A DNA stretch of 13,456 bases from an uncultured Lachnospiraceae bacterium (lineage in GTDB: Bacteria; Bacillota; Clostridia; Lachnospirales; Lachnospiraceae). Positions 5,437-13,456 of the stretch are shown here, piece by piece. Location of the stretch: positions 1-13,456 of the forward strand of contig CAJUBP010000068.1 of the NCBI GenBank assembly GCA_910584585.1, read 5' to 3'. Both the position numbers and the translations under genes were made by a program. The notes below the pieces were generated by a model. That model was not told the DNA's origin and ran no database searches. It saw only the letters and a list, made by a program, of their open reading frames with translations. Every line of letters begins with the position of its first letter. Within the stretch, counting starts at the first letter, position 1.

Positions 5437-6203
5437 TCACTGCACGAAAAAAGGCACCAGCTTTCTTCCTAATCCACCCTCAAAAGGCTTCCCAAAATCC
5501 CCGATCAATACCTTCCCCATACTGTCCCCATAACTCCTTTGCACCAGCTCCATGGTCTCAATCCCCATATCCCCGGCAAACACCTTCATCCCCAGGCCGC
5601 CGCCCAAAGCAAACCGCCCCACAGATTCCTCCACCGTAACCGTACCGTCCCAGGCAGCAGCCGCGCCATCCCCTGCCCGCTGATAGAAGCAATACACCCG
5701 CCCGTCTCAATCTCCCCCGTGCCGCCCTCCATCCGCAGATACACATTGAACGTATTGGTAATGTTCGGCACAAGACCATCAATCGGATAATACAAAGACA
5801 GAATATGCCTCCCGCTCCCCCAGGTCTCCACCGGCCGGTGGGCCAGAATCTCCGAATCATTCAACTCATAAGTAACAAAAACAACCGCCTGCCCGTTCTC
5901 CGTCCAAATGACCGGAAGCTCCACCTGCGCCGCCCTCACATCTACAACCGCCTGCCCGAATAACTGTACATGGGTCTCTTCCTTCGCCGCAAACTCAATA
6001 CTGCTCACCCGCACCCTGTCCTCCGCCACCACATAAGCAGAAGCATTGGTAAACGTATGAATCCCCACCTTCCCGGCCTCAATCTGGTTCAAAAGCCCGG
6101 AAATATTCTTGTCATTCTTAGACTTCGCCTGGGATTCTTCCCCACACATTTCAGGCTCTGCCTCCCTCCAATCCTGCACTGGAAAGACGTGATACAGGTC
6201 ATC
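5437..6203 (-). pseudogene. Prophage tail/virion-type gene, 5'-truncated and frameshifted
   Basis: Translation of the minus strand reads DDLYHVFPVQDWREAEPEM, then SKNDKNISGLLNQIEAGKVG and a beta-rich body to GCIASISGQGM. Near 5660-5668 the frame shifts by one base, and the adjacent frame continues AAAWDGTVTVEESVGRFALG and ends FFVQ at 5437. Repairing one base joins the two halves smoothly (GMAAAAWDGT). The 5' side has no good start: coding resemblance continues past the in-frame ATG at 6149 (GGGAGG 12-15 bases upstream) and the GTG at 6179 to about 6203, where it meets the end of the next fragment. The upstream part of this gene has therefore probably been deleted. The position before a lysin and the style of the protein fit a late structural gene of a siphovirus-type prophage, but I recognise no named domain. 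It ends 49 bases before the lysin ATG. Confidence 0.55.
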
Positions 6204-6456
6204 TGCTCCCCGTCCGGTTCGCCTCGCTCACCTCAAAAATCCCCATCGGCACTTCCTCAAATCCACCGCCCTCCACCCGCAGATGATAAAAAAGCTCCAC
6301 CTTCGCCCCGTCCAGCGTATACCGGTCCACCTGGGAGAACAGCGTAACGCCCATCTCCGCCGCATACACCGTCCCCAGCTCAATCTCCGCGCTCCCGCAG
6401 CACTGGGCCGAAATATACCCGCTCCCTTTCACAATATCCTCATATGGTGCTGTCAA
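6199..6456 (-). pseudogene. Internal fragment of a prophage tail protein gene
   Basis: The frame encodes about 85 residues: EDIVKGSGYISAQCCGSAE, LGTVYAAEMGVTLFSQVDRY, and VPMGIFEVSEANR. This resembles an N-terminal stretch of phage tail-associated proteins that carry an xGSxxIxxQCxGSxxIxLGxVYAxEL pattern and a later VPxGxFxVxEA pattern. Those proteins are several hundred residues long. Here the 3' side ends after SEANRTGSR at 6199, where it meets the next fragment out of frame. The 5' side ends at about 6456 with only a TTG in frame and AT-rich unrelated DNA beyond. It is thus cut at both ends. The upstream cut is the boundary with the Wadjet cassette. The identification as a tail protein is from pattern memory. 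Confidence 0.5.
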
Positions 6457-6645
6457 GTAAGGACTAACAATTTTTTATATTTTTTTAGATTCCTTTATTT
6501 TTTCTTTATAAGCTATGTCGAACTGCGATTTCATGTATACAAATAGCTATGCACAGTTTATGCCTGCAACTCCTATCAATTTATGATAATACACAATTAA
6601 TTTTACAGTCTTGTTTAGTTTTTTCAATTTCTCATGCACTTTATC
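6457..6645. other. AT-rich junction between prophage remnant and Wadjet operon
   Basis: These 189 bases are strongly AT-rich, in contrast to the GC-rich coding DNA below 6456. They hold no clear terminator for the jet operon on the minus strand, no tRNA-like structure and no obvious direct repeat that would mark an insertion. A possible 30-codon frame on the minus strand (GTG at 6639 to TAG at 6547) follows jetD closely, but I do not call it. Confidence 0.5.
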
Positions 6646-7959
6646 CTATTTTATTGCCTTAATATCCTCCAGCATCAAACCAATCAAATGCTCCTGATAT
6701 CCTGCTTTTTTCTCTACTTTCAAAATTTCCGCAAGTTCCCTTAATTGGACATTCGTAATTTTATCCAACCGCTTCAATCGTCTCTCCGAAAGTATCTCAT
6801 CCGATATTGAACGATAATAGTCTTCTGTCATCATTCTCCATGGAAAAATCTGTCCGGGGCCTCTTGCAATCACTCTGTCCGCAATCTCAATTCCTTCCGG
6901 ATCAATATCACCGCAGTAATATAATTTGCATCCGGACTTTAGCAATAAATCTATTAAAAGTAAAGAAGCCGTTCTTAACTGTCCGGAAGTACACACAACC
7001 GAATATTCTTCCCCACCTATTTCATCACACACCTGAGAAAAAACCATCTGGTTTTCGATGATGAAAACTTTCTTCCTGCTGCTATCTGCCCTTGTCAACC
7101 TACTCAAATTGGAAAGTGTCAAAACATACTTTTCACCTTTTTCAATAAAATATCGATATGCTTCATGTTCACTATCTCCCTCATAGAAATGGATTCCATA
7201 ACACGTAGTATAGCTGGAGATGTCATCAGGCATAATACCCGCCATATAATATAACGCCAAAACATCCTCCTGTACTTTTGGTTCCTCTACTCTATAGATA
7301 AAGCTTAAAGCGCTAAGCAACAAACGTCCCGCGGCATTCTGCCTGTCAAAGTAGTGGGGATTCTTTGTTATTTCTGCTCCCAATACAGCCAGTCTAACAT
7401 TTTTATTTCCGTTTCCATCTCCCCTCGACAAGTATGCCAATGCGCTACATACTTCCATAATCACTTCCTTTATACCATCATTCGATTTCTCTCTTTCCCT
7501 TACAATCAGCTGATAGCCGTATTTTCGCTGTTCCTGCACTTCATTTAGCCAAAGAATTCCCGAGGCATCCTTTTCAAACCGGCTTCTTGCTTCACGCAGC
7601 AAGGCCTCCCAAAATCGATTATTTAACTCCATCTTTTCTTCTTTTCTTTGGCTGTTTGACAGTATCTTTTCATCAAAATATCTTTCTACAAGCGCCTCCA
7701 CTTCGACACCACAGTACTTCGTCTCATCCAATGCCGCCTGCAGCCGGGAAACAGAAAATGCAAAATCGCCAGGCAGCAGACTTGTTCCCAAAACCGCCCC
7801 CAAAGCGCTGCATTCTGCCTCAGACAAATTTTTAAGTAAAATTTGTCCTGTGAGCCTCCCATACTTTATGTATTTTTTCTTCATCTCCGTAAACATACGG
7901 GTATACGCTTTATTCCTTCTGAAATAAAGAGCGCATTCCTCCAGCATTTTTTCTTCCAC
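6646..7959 (-). CDS. jetD: Wadjet type II nuclease JetD (TIGR02679/DUF2399, Toprim)
   Basis: JetD is the nuclease of the Wadjet complex, which cuts small closed circular DNA once the SMC motor has engaged it. The C-terminal third is a Toprim fold: the metal-binding Glu is in VFIIENQ (residue 302 from the GTG start) and the Asp pair is in YYCGDIDPEGIEIADR (D351, D353). The N-terminal part is helical and charged, as in DUF2399-type proteins, and is expected to contact the complex. I choose GTG at 7957-7959: GAGGAG lies seven bases upstream and the codon is one base after the jetC stop, which implies translational coupling. The ATG at 7992 would overlap jetC by 32 bases and has no ribosome site. 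Length is 437 residues. The gene is complete, with no frame damage, and is last in the operon. Confidence 0.88.
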   Translation of the reverse strand: MEEKMLEECALYFRRNKAYTRMFTEMKKKYIKYGRLTGQILLKNLSEAECSALGAVLGTSLLPGDFAFSVSRLQAALDETKYCGVEVEALVERYFDEKILSNSQRKEEKMELNNRFWEALLREARSRFEKDASGILWLNEVQEQRKYGYQLIVREREKSNDGIKEVIMEVCSALAYLSRGDGNGNKNVRLAVLGAEITKNPHYFDRQNAAGRLLLSALSFIYRVEEPKVQEDVLALYYMAGIMPDDISSYTTCYGIHFYEGDSEHEAYRYFIEKGEKYVLTLSNLSRLTRADSSRKKVFIIENQMVFSQVCDEIGGEEYSVVCTSGQLRTASLLLIDLLLKSGCKLYYCGDIDPEGIEIADRVIARGPGQIFPWRMMTEDYYRSISDEILSERRLKRLDKITNVQLRELAEILKVEKKAGYQEHLIGLMLEDIKAIK

Positions 7960-7960
7960 T

Positions 7961-10900
7961 TTACTGCTCCTCAATGATTCTCTGTTTCCCATTCCACAAA
8001 TAATAGATAACTGTAACTACCTGAGAATTAGCCGGTCTAAGCAATTCTGCGATCCGCAGAAAAGGCACGGAAGCATAACATCCCCATAGCACCTGTGAAT
8101 TCATAATATAATCAAAATCAAATTTTTTTACAAGGTCAAACATACTGCTGATATTTTTATCATCCACACCCGCAAAAGCTTCATCCAACGCAATCATTCT
8201 TGGAAAATCGTCATATTCCGCCTTTTTATATTGTGCATTCACTGCGGCAAACAGCGGGACATACATAGCCATTGCCTTTTCCCCACCGCTAAAGCGGTTA
8301 AAGGCTCCATTTGTTAATTCTTTTTTGTTCTCGTCATTTCGGTAGTAAAACATCTTAAATTCAAACCACTTCCGGTAATCCAATGCTTCTCTCACCAAAT
8401 CCGAATAACTTAAAACTTCGCCGTTTTCCTCCGCCATCCGTTTTACCGTATAAATCTTATTCCTGAAATGTGCAGAAATTTTTTCAATATCCTCCGCAGT
8501 CATCAATTCCCTGTCACGGTTTAGCATCTTCTCCAACTCCACCGTATCCAGTTCTCCCTCCCCCTCTGCGGTCTTAGCCCTCCAGTCCAGTGAAAAAGTC
8601 AGTGACATGGAAGTATCCATCTTTCGCATAAGAGAAGACATATCCTGAATCCATCTCCTGCTTTCTGCAATACGGACATTTAACTTCCTGCTCAACGTAT
8701 CCGACAGGATATTCTCAAACAATTCCCTGTCTTTCTGACGGATCAACAGTTCAGTTTCCTCAATTCTCTCTTTGATCACCTGATAAAATTCTTCAAAATA
8801 TAACTTCCGCCCCTGCATATAAGAAACAATTCTATGACGTTTACGCAGCACCATCGCATCTGTTGTCTCTTCTGCGAAACACTCCTCCATAAACGTCCCG
8901 TAAATTACCAGATTTCCGATATGAGCATGAAAAATCCTGTCCAGGTTCGACACAATCTCTGCCACAGACTTATTTCTATCCGCTTCTCTGATTACAGCTT
9001 TCGCCTGCTGTGCTGCTTCCGGTATTGTTTTGCTTTCTCTCGCAAATACGAGCCCCAGAGATAATTCTTCATCAAAATATTTCCTGAGCCGGGTTTCTTT
9101 CTCCATTCTATTCATCACGTTATTTTTCTGTATCTCAATATCAGGCTCCAATCTTTTCACCGTATCTTCCCATACAGCCTGCTTTTGACCTAATTTCGTT
9201 TCTTCCTTGCTTTTTACATAAAGCTCATCCTGAATTATTTTCAGTCGTTGTGCTTTCTCCCTATTCTCAGGTGCATTCAAAAATTCTTCCAGTTTTTCTA
9301 TCTGCAGCTTCTGCTCCCGTACTTCCCGCTCTGCTTTCTTTTTATGAAAATCTTCTGTATCGATTGCGTCCTCCTCTTTCTCAATCAACTGTTTCTGCGT
9401 ATTCTCTCTGTCTTGCTCCATCATAAGGCTCCCCACCGCTACCTGAAAAGATCCTAACTGACTTTTATACTCGTCAAGCGCTCCCAGTATCTCCTCATAA
9501 CTCTCAATGTTTCTTTCATAGGGCAACTCCCGGCATTTGCTTATGACCCGCTGTGCGGATTGCTTTTTCTGCGTTTCACAGCCTTCTTTTTCTTTCTGTT
9601 TCTCCCTACACTCTTCACTGCGCTTTTCAAATGTCCAGTTTAAATCTTTCTTCATCCCAATTGCCTCGTCCAGTTCGTCAAATGTGGGCAATCTGCGATA
9701 TTCTTCCTGTAAAATTTCAATTCTTTTCTTCAATCTGCCGATTTCCTGCTCCAACGCCTCCAGTTCTTGCTGCAAAAGCCGCAATTCTTCTTTTTTTCTT
9801 TTAATTTGTTCCTCCCTCTTCTCCTTTCTTATCGCTTCCCCGATGTAACAAGCTTCCTTTTCCGGCCTACTGTACCCCTCCAATGCACCATGTCTGAAAT
9901 AGCCGCCTGGTCTTAACACGATCTGGCAATCGTCTTCCTCCCCGATATTTGATAAAATCCGTTCTGTCATCTTCCGCAGCTCCATATCTCCCGCAACCGC
10001 TGCCAGTTTACCGTATCTCTTTTTCCCGGAATCTTCTAAGCTAATAACCTTATCTGACCATTCCCCCAAAATCTGCATTGCCCGCACATAATCTTTCTCC
10101 GCCACCACCAGGGCATCCAAAAGTCCTGCATCCTCCAACTGACATTCCAATAAATCCCTTTCCTGCATAGAAACATATTCTGTAAAATCCACAGCTTCAT
10201 AAAAGGACAAAAAGGAAATATGATTCTCTGACAGTTTTTCCCTCGTCCTGCACAGAATTTCCCTGCGTACCGGTGCTATCTCCGGCGCTTTTTCCAATTC
10301 CTCCAATTCTTCCCCACAGACTCTCACAACCTCCGCCTGTTTTTCTTTCCGTACTTCCAAATCGTAAAGCCCGCTTCCCAGCGTTTGGTTTTTCATCTCC
10401 CATATGTTCCCGACCAGATTGCGTATATTACCATAGTCCGCCATACCCTGGTATTTCTGAATATATACCGTTATCTGTTCCAGTTCCCTTTTGGATAAAT
10501 AAAATTCCTGGTTAAGCTTCTCCAGGCCATAGTACGCTTCAATCAAATCATCCCTCAGCTCGTCCTCCATCTGCTCCGCATCATTTACCTGCTGCCATGC
10601 CTGTGCTTTCTTTTCCTCCAGGTCACTGCACTCTTCCGACAGCCTATCCCATTGTATCTGTATTTCCCTGAACCTTTTCATTTCCTCCAATGCCGCTTCC
10701 ACATTTTTACATAATTTTTCAATTTCATTTTTGATATTTTTATATGTCCCATAGCTATCCAAATCCTTCCACAAACTTAAGATTTGTTCATGCCCGGAAA
10801 AACGGATGGTCTCCTGCAGTTCATTCATGTCACTCACAAGCTGCTCTGTCTCCATCTGGCAAAGGTCAATCTTCTTCCTGATCTCACGTATTGCAGCATC

Positions 10901-11998
10901 ATACTCCCGTATCGCATTTCTATGCCGTTCCATATTTTGGCTGTACCGCGTAATTTCTTTCTTTGCATCCTCCTGACGTTTCCGGCACTGCCTTAATTTT
11001 TCATCCGCCTCTTCCAAATCTGTTGTCCCGATGGCTTCCCTTTCTCGTTCCAGCAGGCTTTTTTCCGCTTCAAGCGCTTCGGCTCGTCTGTAAGATTCTT
11101 CCAGTTTTTCCTTTGTCTCCTCCAACTCGTCTATCTCCGCTTCCAGTTTTCCCCTGACCGCGTCAACCATCTCCTTTTCTTCCAAATAAGCGGTCGCTTT
11201 CTGCCCAAGCATATACCGATTATACCTGATATACTCATTCCGTATAATCTGCAAATCTTTATAAGCTCTTTTTAATCCATTCAGCTTATCCTGTATATCA
11301 TCCATTTTCTCCATGGCTTCTACCATGGCACGCAAATCCTCGTCAGACAAAGTCTGCAAAGAATCGTTCAGTATCTCATATACTTTTCTGGGCGTAAATT
11401 CTTTGGAAAGTTTGGGCGCCCTGACCTTGATGAGCAGGCGTATAAACTGTTCATACTGTTCCAGCCTCGGAAACCCAAATATATGTTTATTAACAAAACG
11501 CATATAATCTTTCTGTGTTTCCGTAAACAGATTGTTTTCTCCCAGTTCCTTTTTCATCTCCTGTTTCGTATATGCAATCTTCGTATTTCCCACTTCCCGG
11601 TACAGGTTAAAATCAAATCCAATTCTCCTCCCATCCAAAACGACAAATCCCCAGAAGCCCATAGCTTTCCCCTTTTGAGCATGCTGGCCAATTCCAATCG
11701 TCCGATAGCGGTTCCCTTTCTTAAACTCCAAATACAGATAGCCGGTGGCTTCCTCTTTCTCCCCGTCGTTCAGAAAATAATATTCCATCCTCCTGTCATT
11801 GGAACCAAAAGGATCCAATCGGCTGGGAGTTCTATCGCCATCCAGTATGAAAGGAATAAAACTCTGTGTTGTGATAGATTTTCCCGAGCCATTCTGTCCG
11901 CGGAGAAGCAATTTGCCATCTGCAAAAGAAAACACTTCATCATCGTACATCCAGAAATTTACAAATCCTATTCGGTTCATATGCCAACGTTCACTCAT
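7961..11998 (-). CDS. jetC: Wadjet type II SMC-like ATPase JetC (TIGR02680)
   Basis: This 1345-residue protein is the motor subunit of the anti-plasmid SMC complex and would dimerise, bind ATP between its heads and extrude DNA loops. The N-terminal head begins RWHMNRIGFVNFWMYDDE and has a Walker A motif GQNGSGKS at residues 34-41. A long charged coiled coil runs through about 270-530, a hinge-like globular part lies near 560-720 (GQIV-type segment DDCQIVLRPGGYFRHG), and a second coiled coil spans about 730-1010. The C-terminal head has the ABC signature FSGGEK at 1236-1241 and Walker B with the catalytic Glu in MIALDEAFAGVDD (D1272, E1273). The opening and the DPFGSNDRRMEYYFLND segment are hallmarks of TIGR02680. 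The ATG overlaps the jetB stop as ATGA and follows AAGGAG. No motif is damaged. Confidence 0.92.
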   Translation of the reverse strand: MSERWHMNRIGFVNFWMYDDEVFSFADGKLLLRGQNGSGKSITTQSFIPFILDGDRTPSRLDPFGSNDRRMEYYFLNDGEKEEATGYLYLEFKKGNRYRTIGIGQHAQKGKAMGFWGFVVLDGRRIGFDFNLYREVGNTKIAYTKQEMKKELGENNLFTETQKDYMRFVNKHIFGFPRLEQYEQFIRLLIKVRAPKLSKEFTPRKVYEILNDSLQTLSDEDLRAMVEAMEKMDDIQDKLNGLKRAYKDLQIIRNEYIRYNRYMLGQKATAYLEEKEMVDAVRGKLEAEIDELEETKEKLEESYRRAEALEAEKSLLEREREAIGTTDLEEADEKLRQCRKRQEDAKKEITRYSQNMERHRNAIREYDAAIREIRKKIDLCQMETEQLVSDMNELQETIRFSGHEQILSLWKDLDSYGTYKNIKNEIEKLCKNVEAALEEMKRFREIQIQWDRLSEECSDLEEKKAQAWQQVNDAEQMEDELRDDLIEAYYGLEKLNQEFYLSKRELEQITVYIQKYQGMADYGNIRNLVGNIWEMKNQTLGSGLYDLEVRKEKQAEVVRVCGEELEELEKAPEIAPVRREILCRTREKLSENHISFLSFYEAVDFTEYVSMQERDLLECQLEDAGLLDALVVAEKDYVRAMQILGEWSDKVISLEDSGKKRYGKLAAVAGDMELRKMTERILSNIGEEDDCQIVLRPGGYFRHGALEGYSRPEKEACYIGEAIRKEKREEQIKRKKEELRLLQQELEALEQEIGRLKKRIEILQEEYRRLPTFDELDEAIGMKKDLNWTFEKRSEECREKQKEKEGCETQKKQSAQRVISKCRELPYERNIESYEEILGALDEYKSQLGSFQVAVGSLMMEQDRENTQKQLIEKEEDAIDTEDFHKKKAEREVREQKLQIEKLEEFLNAPENREKAQRLKIIQDELYVKSKEETKLGQKQAVWEDTVKRLEPDIEIQKNNVMNRMEKETRLRKYFDEELSLGLVFARESKTIPEAAQQAKAVIREADRNKSVAEIVSNLDRIFHAHIGNLVIYGTFMEECFAEETTDAMVLRKRHRIVSYMQGRKLYFEEFYQVIKERIEETELLIRQKDRELFENILSDTLSRKLNVRIAESRRWIQDMSSLMRKMDTSMSLTFSLDWRAKTAEGEGELDTVELEKMLNRDRELMTAEDIEKISAHFRNKIYTVKRMAEENGEVLSYSDLVREALDYRKWFEFKMFYYRNDENKKELTNGAFNRFSGGEKAMAMYVPLFAAVNAQYKKAEYDDFPRMIALDEAFAGVDDKNISSMFDLVKKFDFDYIMNSQVLWGCYASVPFLRIAELLRPANSQVVTVIYYLWNGKQRIIEEQ

Positions 11999-13134
11999 CT
12001 ATTCTTCTCCTTAAACTCAAACTCGGTCGGATAACTCCCAATCATTTTTCCTACCGCCGGGTAGAGGACAATTTCTCCGTCGCACACGTCAATCATCATC
12101 CATGATTTCATATAAGAAATAACTGCTGCCAATAGTTTAGCGTCTTCCATCTCCCTGTATTCCTTGCTCCATGCCGGACTGTATCTATGGCGGCAATCAT
12201 AAAGTTCCTCCTGAAACTCTTTTTTTGAAACAACAATACACCCGTCCTGCCTTTTCATCCAAACACCTTTGTCCACTTTTTCCCTGATCAGTCCGCACAA
12301 GAGCAAAACAAGTTCCGGAAGCATAGCCTCCCTTGGATGCCTTTCTCCAAAAGAATCCTCTTCATCCATTATCAGAAAAGCAGCATTTTTATGAATATGA
12401 AGCTGTCCTCCCAAATATTCACTGAAGTTTTTCTGTATCCACTGCCTCTGGTTTTTCAAATAGATACTGTCCGGATCATCGGACTGGCTCCAGTAAAGAG
12501 CAGGCGCTGCGGTCATCTGCCTGTATACACGATTAATACGGTAATGGCCTCTGTCCGCTTCCCTTTCCTCATTCTGCTGCATCTCAAAATCTTCCCATGA
12601 TTGGAAATCAGCTATGCTATATGCGAAATTTACCGCCATATATCTGGAAAGCCCTGTATTCTCATACAAAATCTCCTTTCCTATACTGCTGACAATATTA
12701 TCGCTGCTCTCTTCATATGCTTCTAACAGCCTCATGTTCTCACAAAACTGCAAGACTCTTACAAGAGACTTTCTCTGCGTAAAAGAAGTCCAATCCACAT
12801 CCATCACATCTTTTAGCTGCAATTCCAGCATATCTACTAATTCTGATAACAGAAATTGTTCCTGCTCTTCCTTATCTTCCAGAAATGCTAGAACAGCACA
12901 AAAAAGACAGTAATCCCGGCTTTCCATAAAGTCTGTGATGCCCATATAGCTTTCCGCATGGGCAGGAATTTTCTCCACTTTCAGTATCTGTTCATTATTA
13001 AGCACCGTCCATCCCAGCTGCTCCCGAAAAAATTTCTGACATTTTTGTAATTCCCTGCGGACCTTCCTATATAATTCTTTATCCTTTTTCTTATCAATCC
13101 AGCAATTTTCTATTAATGCCTTTACCGCTTCCAT
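11995..13134 (-). CDS. jetB: Wadjet type II JetB (TIGR02678/DUF2398), KITE-like subunit
   Basis: JetB is the winged-helix (KITE/MukE-like) subunit that should bridge the kleisin-like JetA and DNA. The 379-residue product begins with a helical segment followed by FREQLGWTVLNNEQILKVEK, the conserved GW-L and KxP region of TIGR02678, and later has SIYLKNQRQWIQKNF and GGQLHIHKNAAFLIMDE, which match the family's middle block (Arg-Ile, Leu-x-x-His, Ala-x-Leu). The C-terminus looks like a winged-helix region ending VLYPAVGKMIGSYPTEF. The ATG at 13134 is five bases after the jetA stop, with GCGGAG upstream, and the stop overlaps jetC. The role in the complex is taken from type I Wadjet, where JetB is better studied. 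Confidence 0.85.
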   Translation of the reverse strand: MEAVKALIENCWIDKKKDKELYRKVRRELQKCQKFFREQLGWTVLNNEQILKVEKIPAHAESYMGITDFMESRDYCLFCAVLAFLEDKEEQEQFLLSELVDMLELQLKDVMDVDWTSFTQRKSLVRVLQFCENMRLLEAYEESSDNIVSSIGKEILYENTGLSRYMAVNFAYSIADFQSWEDFEMQQNEEREADRGHYRINRVYRQMTAAPALYWSQSDDPDSIYLKNQRQWIQKNFSEYLGGQLHIHKNAAFLIMDEEDSFGERHPREAMLPELVLLLCGLIREKVDKGVWMKRQDGCIVVSKKEFQEELYDCRHRYSPAWSKEYREMEDAKLLAAVISYMKSWMMIDVCDGEIVLYPAVGKMIGSYPTEFEFKEKNR

Positions 13135-13139
13135 TTTTT

Positions 13140-13456
13140 CTACTCCGCAAACTGAAATATATATCTGGGAATCACCAATTCCCCATCCTCACATTTCAGA
13201 GTGTGGCTCCCTTCCTGTTTTATTAAATGAAATGCCTGCCCATACTCAGTCCGTCCGCTTTTGGAAACAGTCAGATTTGCCTGCGCAATCCAACGCAGAA
13301 GAGTTTCCCTTGTATCCACAGAAATACAGTCATCAATCCGACTGATATCCAGTTGATTGCCCTGGATATATTTCATAACCAGTTCTCTGTCTTCCTCAAG
13401 CTTTTTCAAATATTGGTTACGCTGTGCAAGTTTCTCCAACGCTTTACTTTCAAACC
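13140..13456 (-). CDS. jetA: Wadjet type II JetA (TIGR02677/DUF2397), C-terminal part
   Basis: The frame is open to the window edge, so only the last 104 codons are seen; family members are about 480-500 residues. The C-terminus carries TLLRWIAQANLTVSKSGRTE followed by GQAFHLIKQ and GELVIPRYIFQF. This corresponds to the LLRWI, GRTE-G and DGTL-P-Y elements that close TIGR02677 proteins. JetA is the kleisin-like subunit that links the JetC heads. It is the first gene of the operon as far as seen, and the promoter must lie outside the window. The TTG at 13439 is internal, since coding resemblance continues upstream of it. Confidence 0.8.
   Translation of the reverse strand, partial: FESKALEKLAQRNQYLKKLEEDRELVMKYIQGNQLDISRIDDCISVDTRETLLRWIAQANLTVSKSGRTEYGQAFHLIKQEGSHTLKCEDGELVIPRYIFQFAE

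Noticed and set aside
6547..6639. 30-codon frame on the minus strand just after jetD (GTG start, AGGA upstream)
   Set aside because: It is very short and AT-rich, begins with a weak start and resembles no family; chance is the better explanation, though its position in the operon merits a conservation check.
1..13456. CRISPR array, tRNA/rRNA, integron or retron
   Set aside because: No regularly spaced direct repeats, no cloverleaf or rRNA-like sequence, and no reverse transcriptase or integron integrase were seen; the repeats present belong to insertion-sequence ends or operators.

Overview
The window looks like chromosomal accessory DNA from a gut-type Clostridia bacterium, most likely a Lachnospiraceae member. 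This rests on the family flavour of the IS66 transposase, the trio-type tyrosine recombinase remnant, the prophage lysin and the type II Wadjet proteins; no ribosomal or housekeeping marker is present to fix the species. Nearly all chromosomal genes read on the minus strand. Only the insertion-sequence genes read on the plus strand.

Layout. (1) Bases 1-735 hold the start of a metal-ion operon on the minus strand: a strong sigma-70 promoter, two matched operator-like palindromes (GTTAG-N6-CTAAC), a small HMA metallochaperone, and the first 100 codons of a ZIP-family metal transporter. (2) Bases 735-3671 are an IS66-family element with perfect 24-bp terminal inverted repeats. It carries a 59-codon small ORF and a transposase gene broken by an internal deletion/frameshift and by a nested insertion. 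The nested element (2090-3005) is flanked by a 7-bp direct repeat, and removing it restores the transposase reading frame exactly. It is itself a remnant: the N-terminus of one tyrosine recombinase joined out of frame to the C-terminal catalytic part of another, with several copies of AAATCCAAAC arranged as hairpins and palindromes at its ends. I read it as an internally deleted recombinase-in-trio (RIT)-like element. (3) Bases 3672-6456 are a GC-rich, decaying prophage fragment on the minus strand. It has two broken tail/virion-type genes, an endolysin-like protein whose amidase domain has lost its C-terminal half while the glucosaminidase and two SH3 domains remain, and a small DUF6870-like gene whose end is cut by the IS66 terminus. 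(4) Bases 6646-13456 are an AT-richer type II Wadjet anti-plasmid operon, jetA-jetB-jetC-jetD (TIGR02677, TIGR02678, TIGR02680 and TIGR02679 types). jetA is cut by the window edge; the other three are complete and tightly coupled.

How it works together. The Wadjet proteins should form an SMC-type complex: JetC is the ATPase, JetA the kleisin-like and JetB the KITE-like subunit, and JetD the Toprim nuclease that cuts small circular DNA. All catalytic motifs visible here are intact, so the system looks functional. It sits directly against a truncated phage tail gene, with an abrupt change in base composition, which suggests that the cassette arrived in or next to a prophage that later decayed. 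The IS66 element lies at the join between the metal operon and the prophage remnant without an 8-bp target duplication, which suggests an IS-mediated rearrangement.

The window contains no tRNA, rRNA or CRISPR array that I can see. Its best-defined system (Wadjet type II) is already known. The least described items are the deleted trio-type recombinase element with its repeat architecture, the paired operators, and the amidase-deleted lysin.
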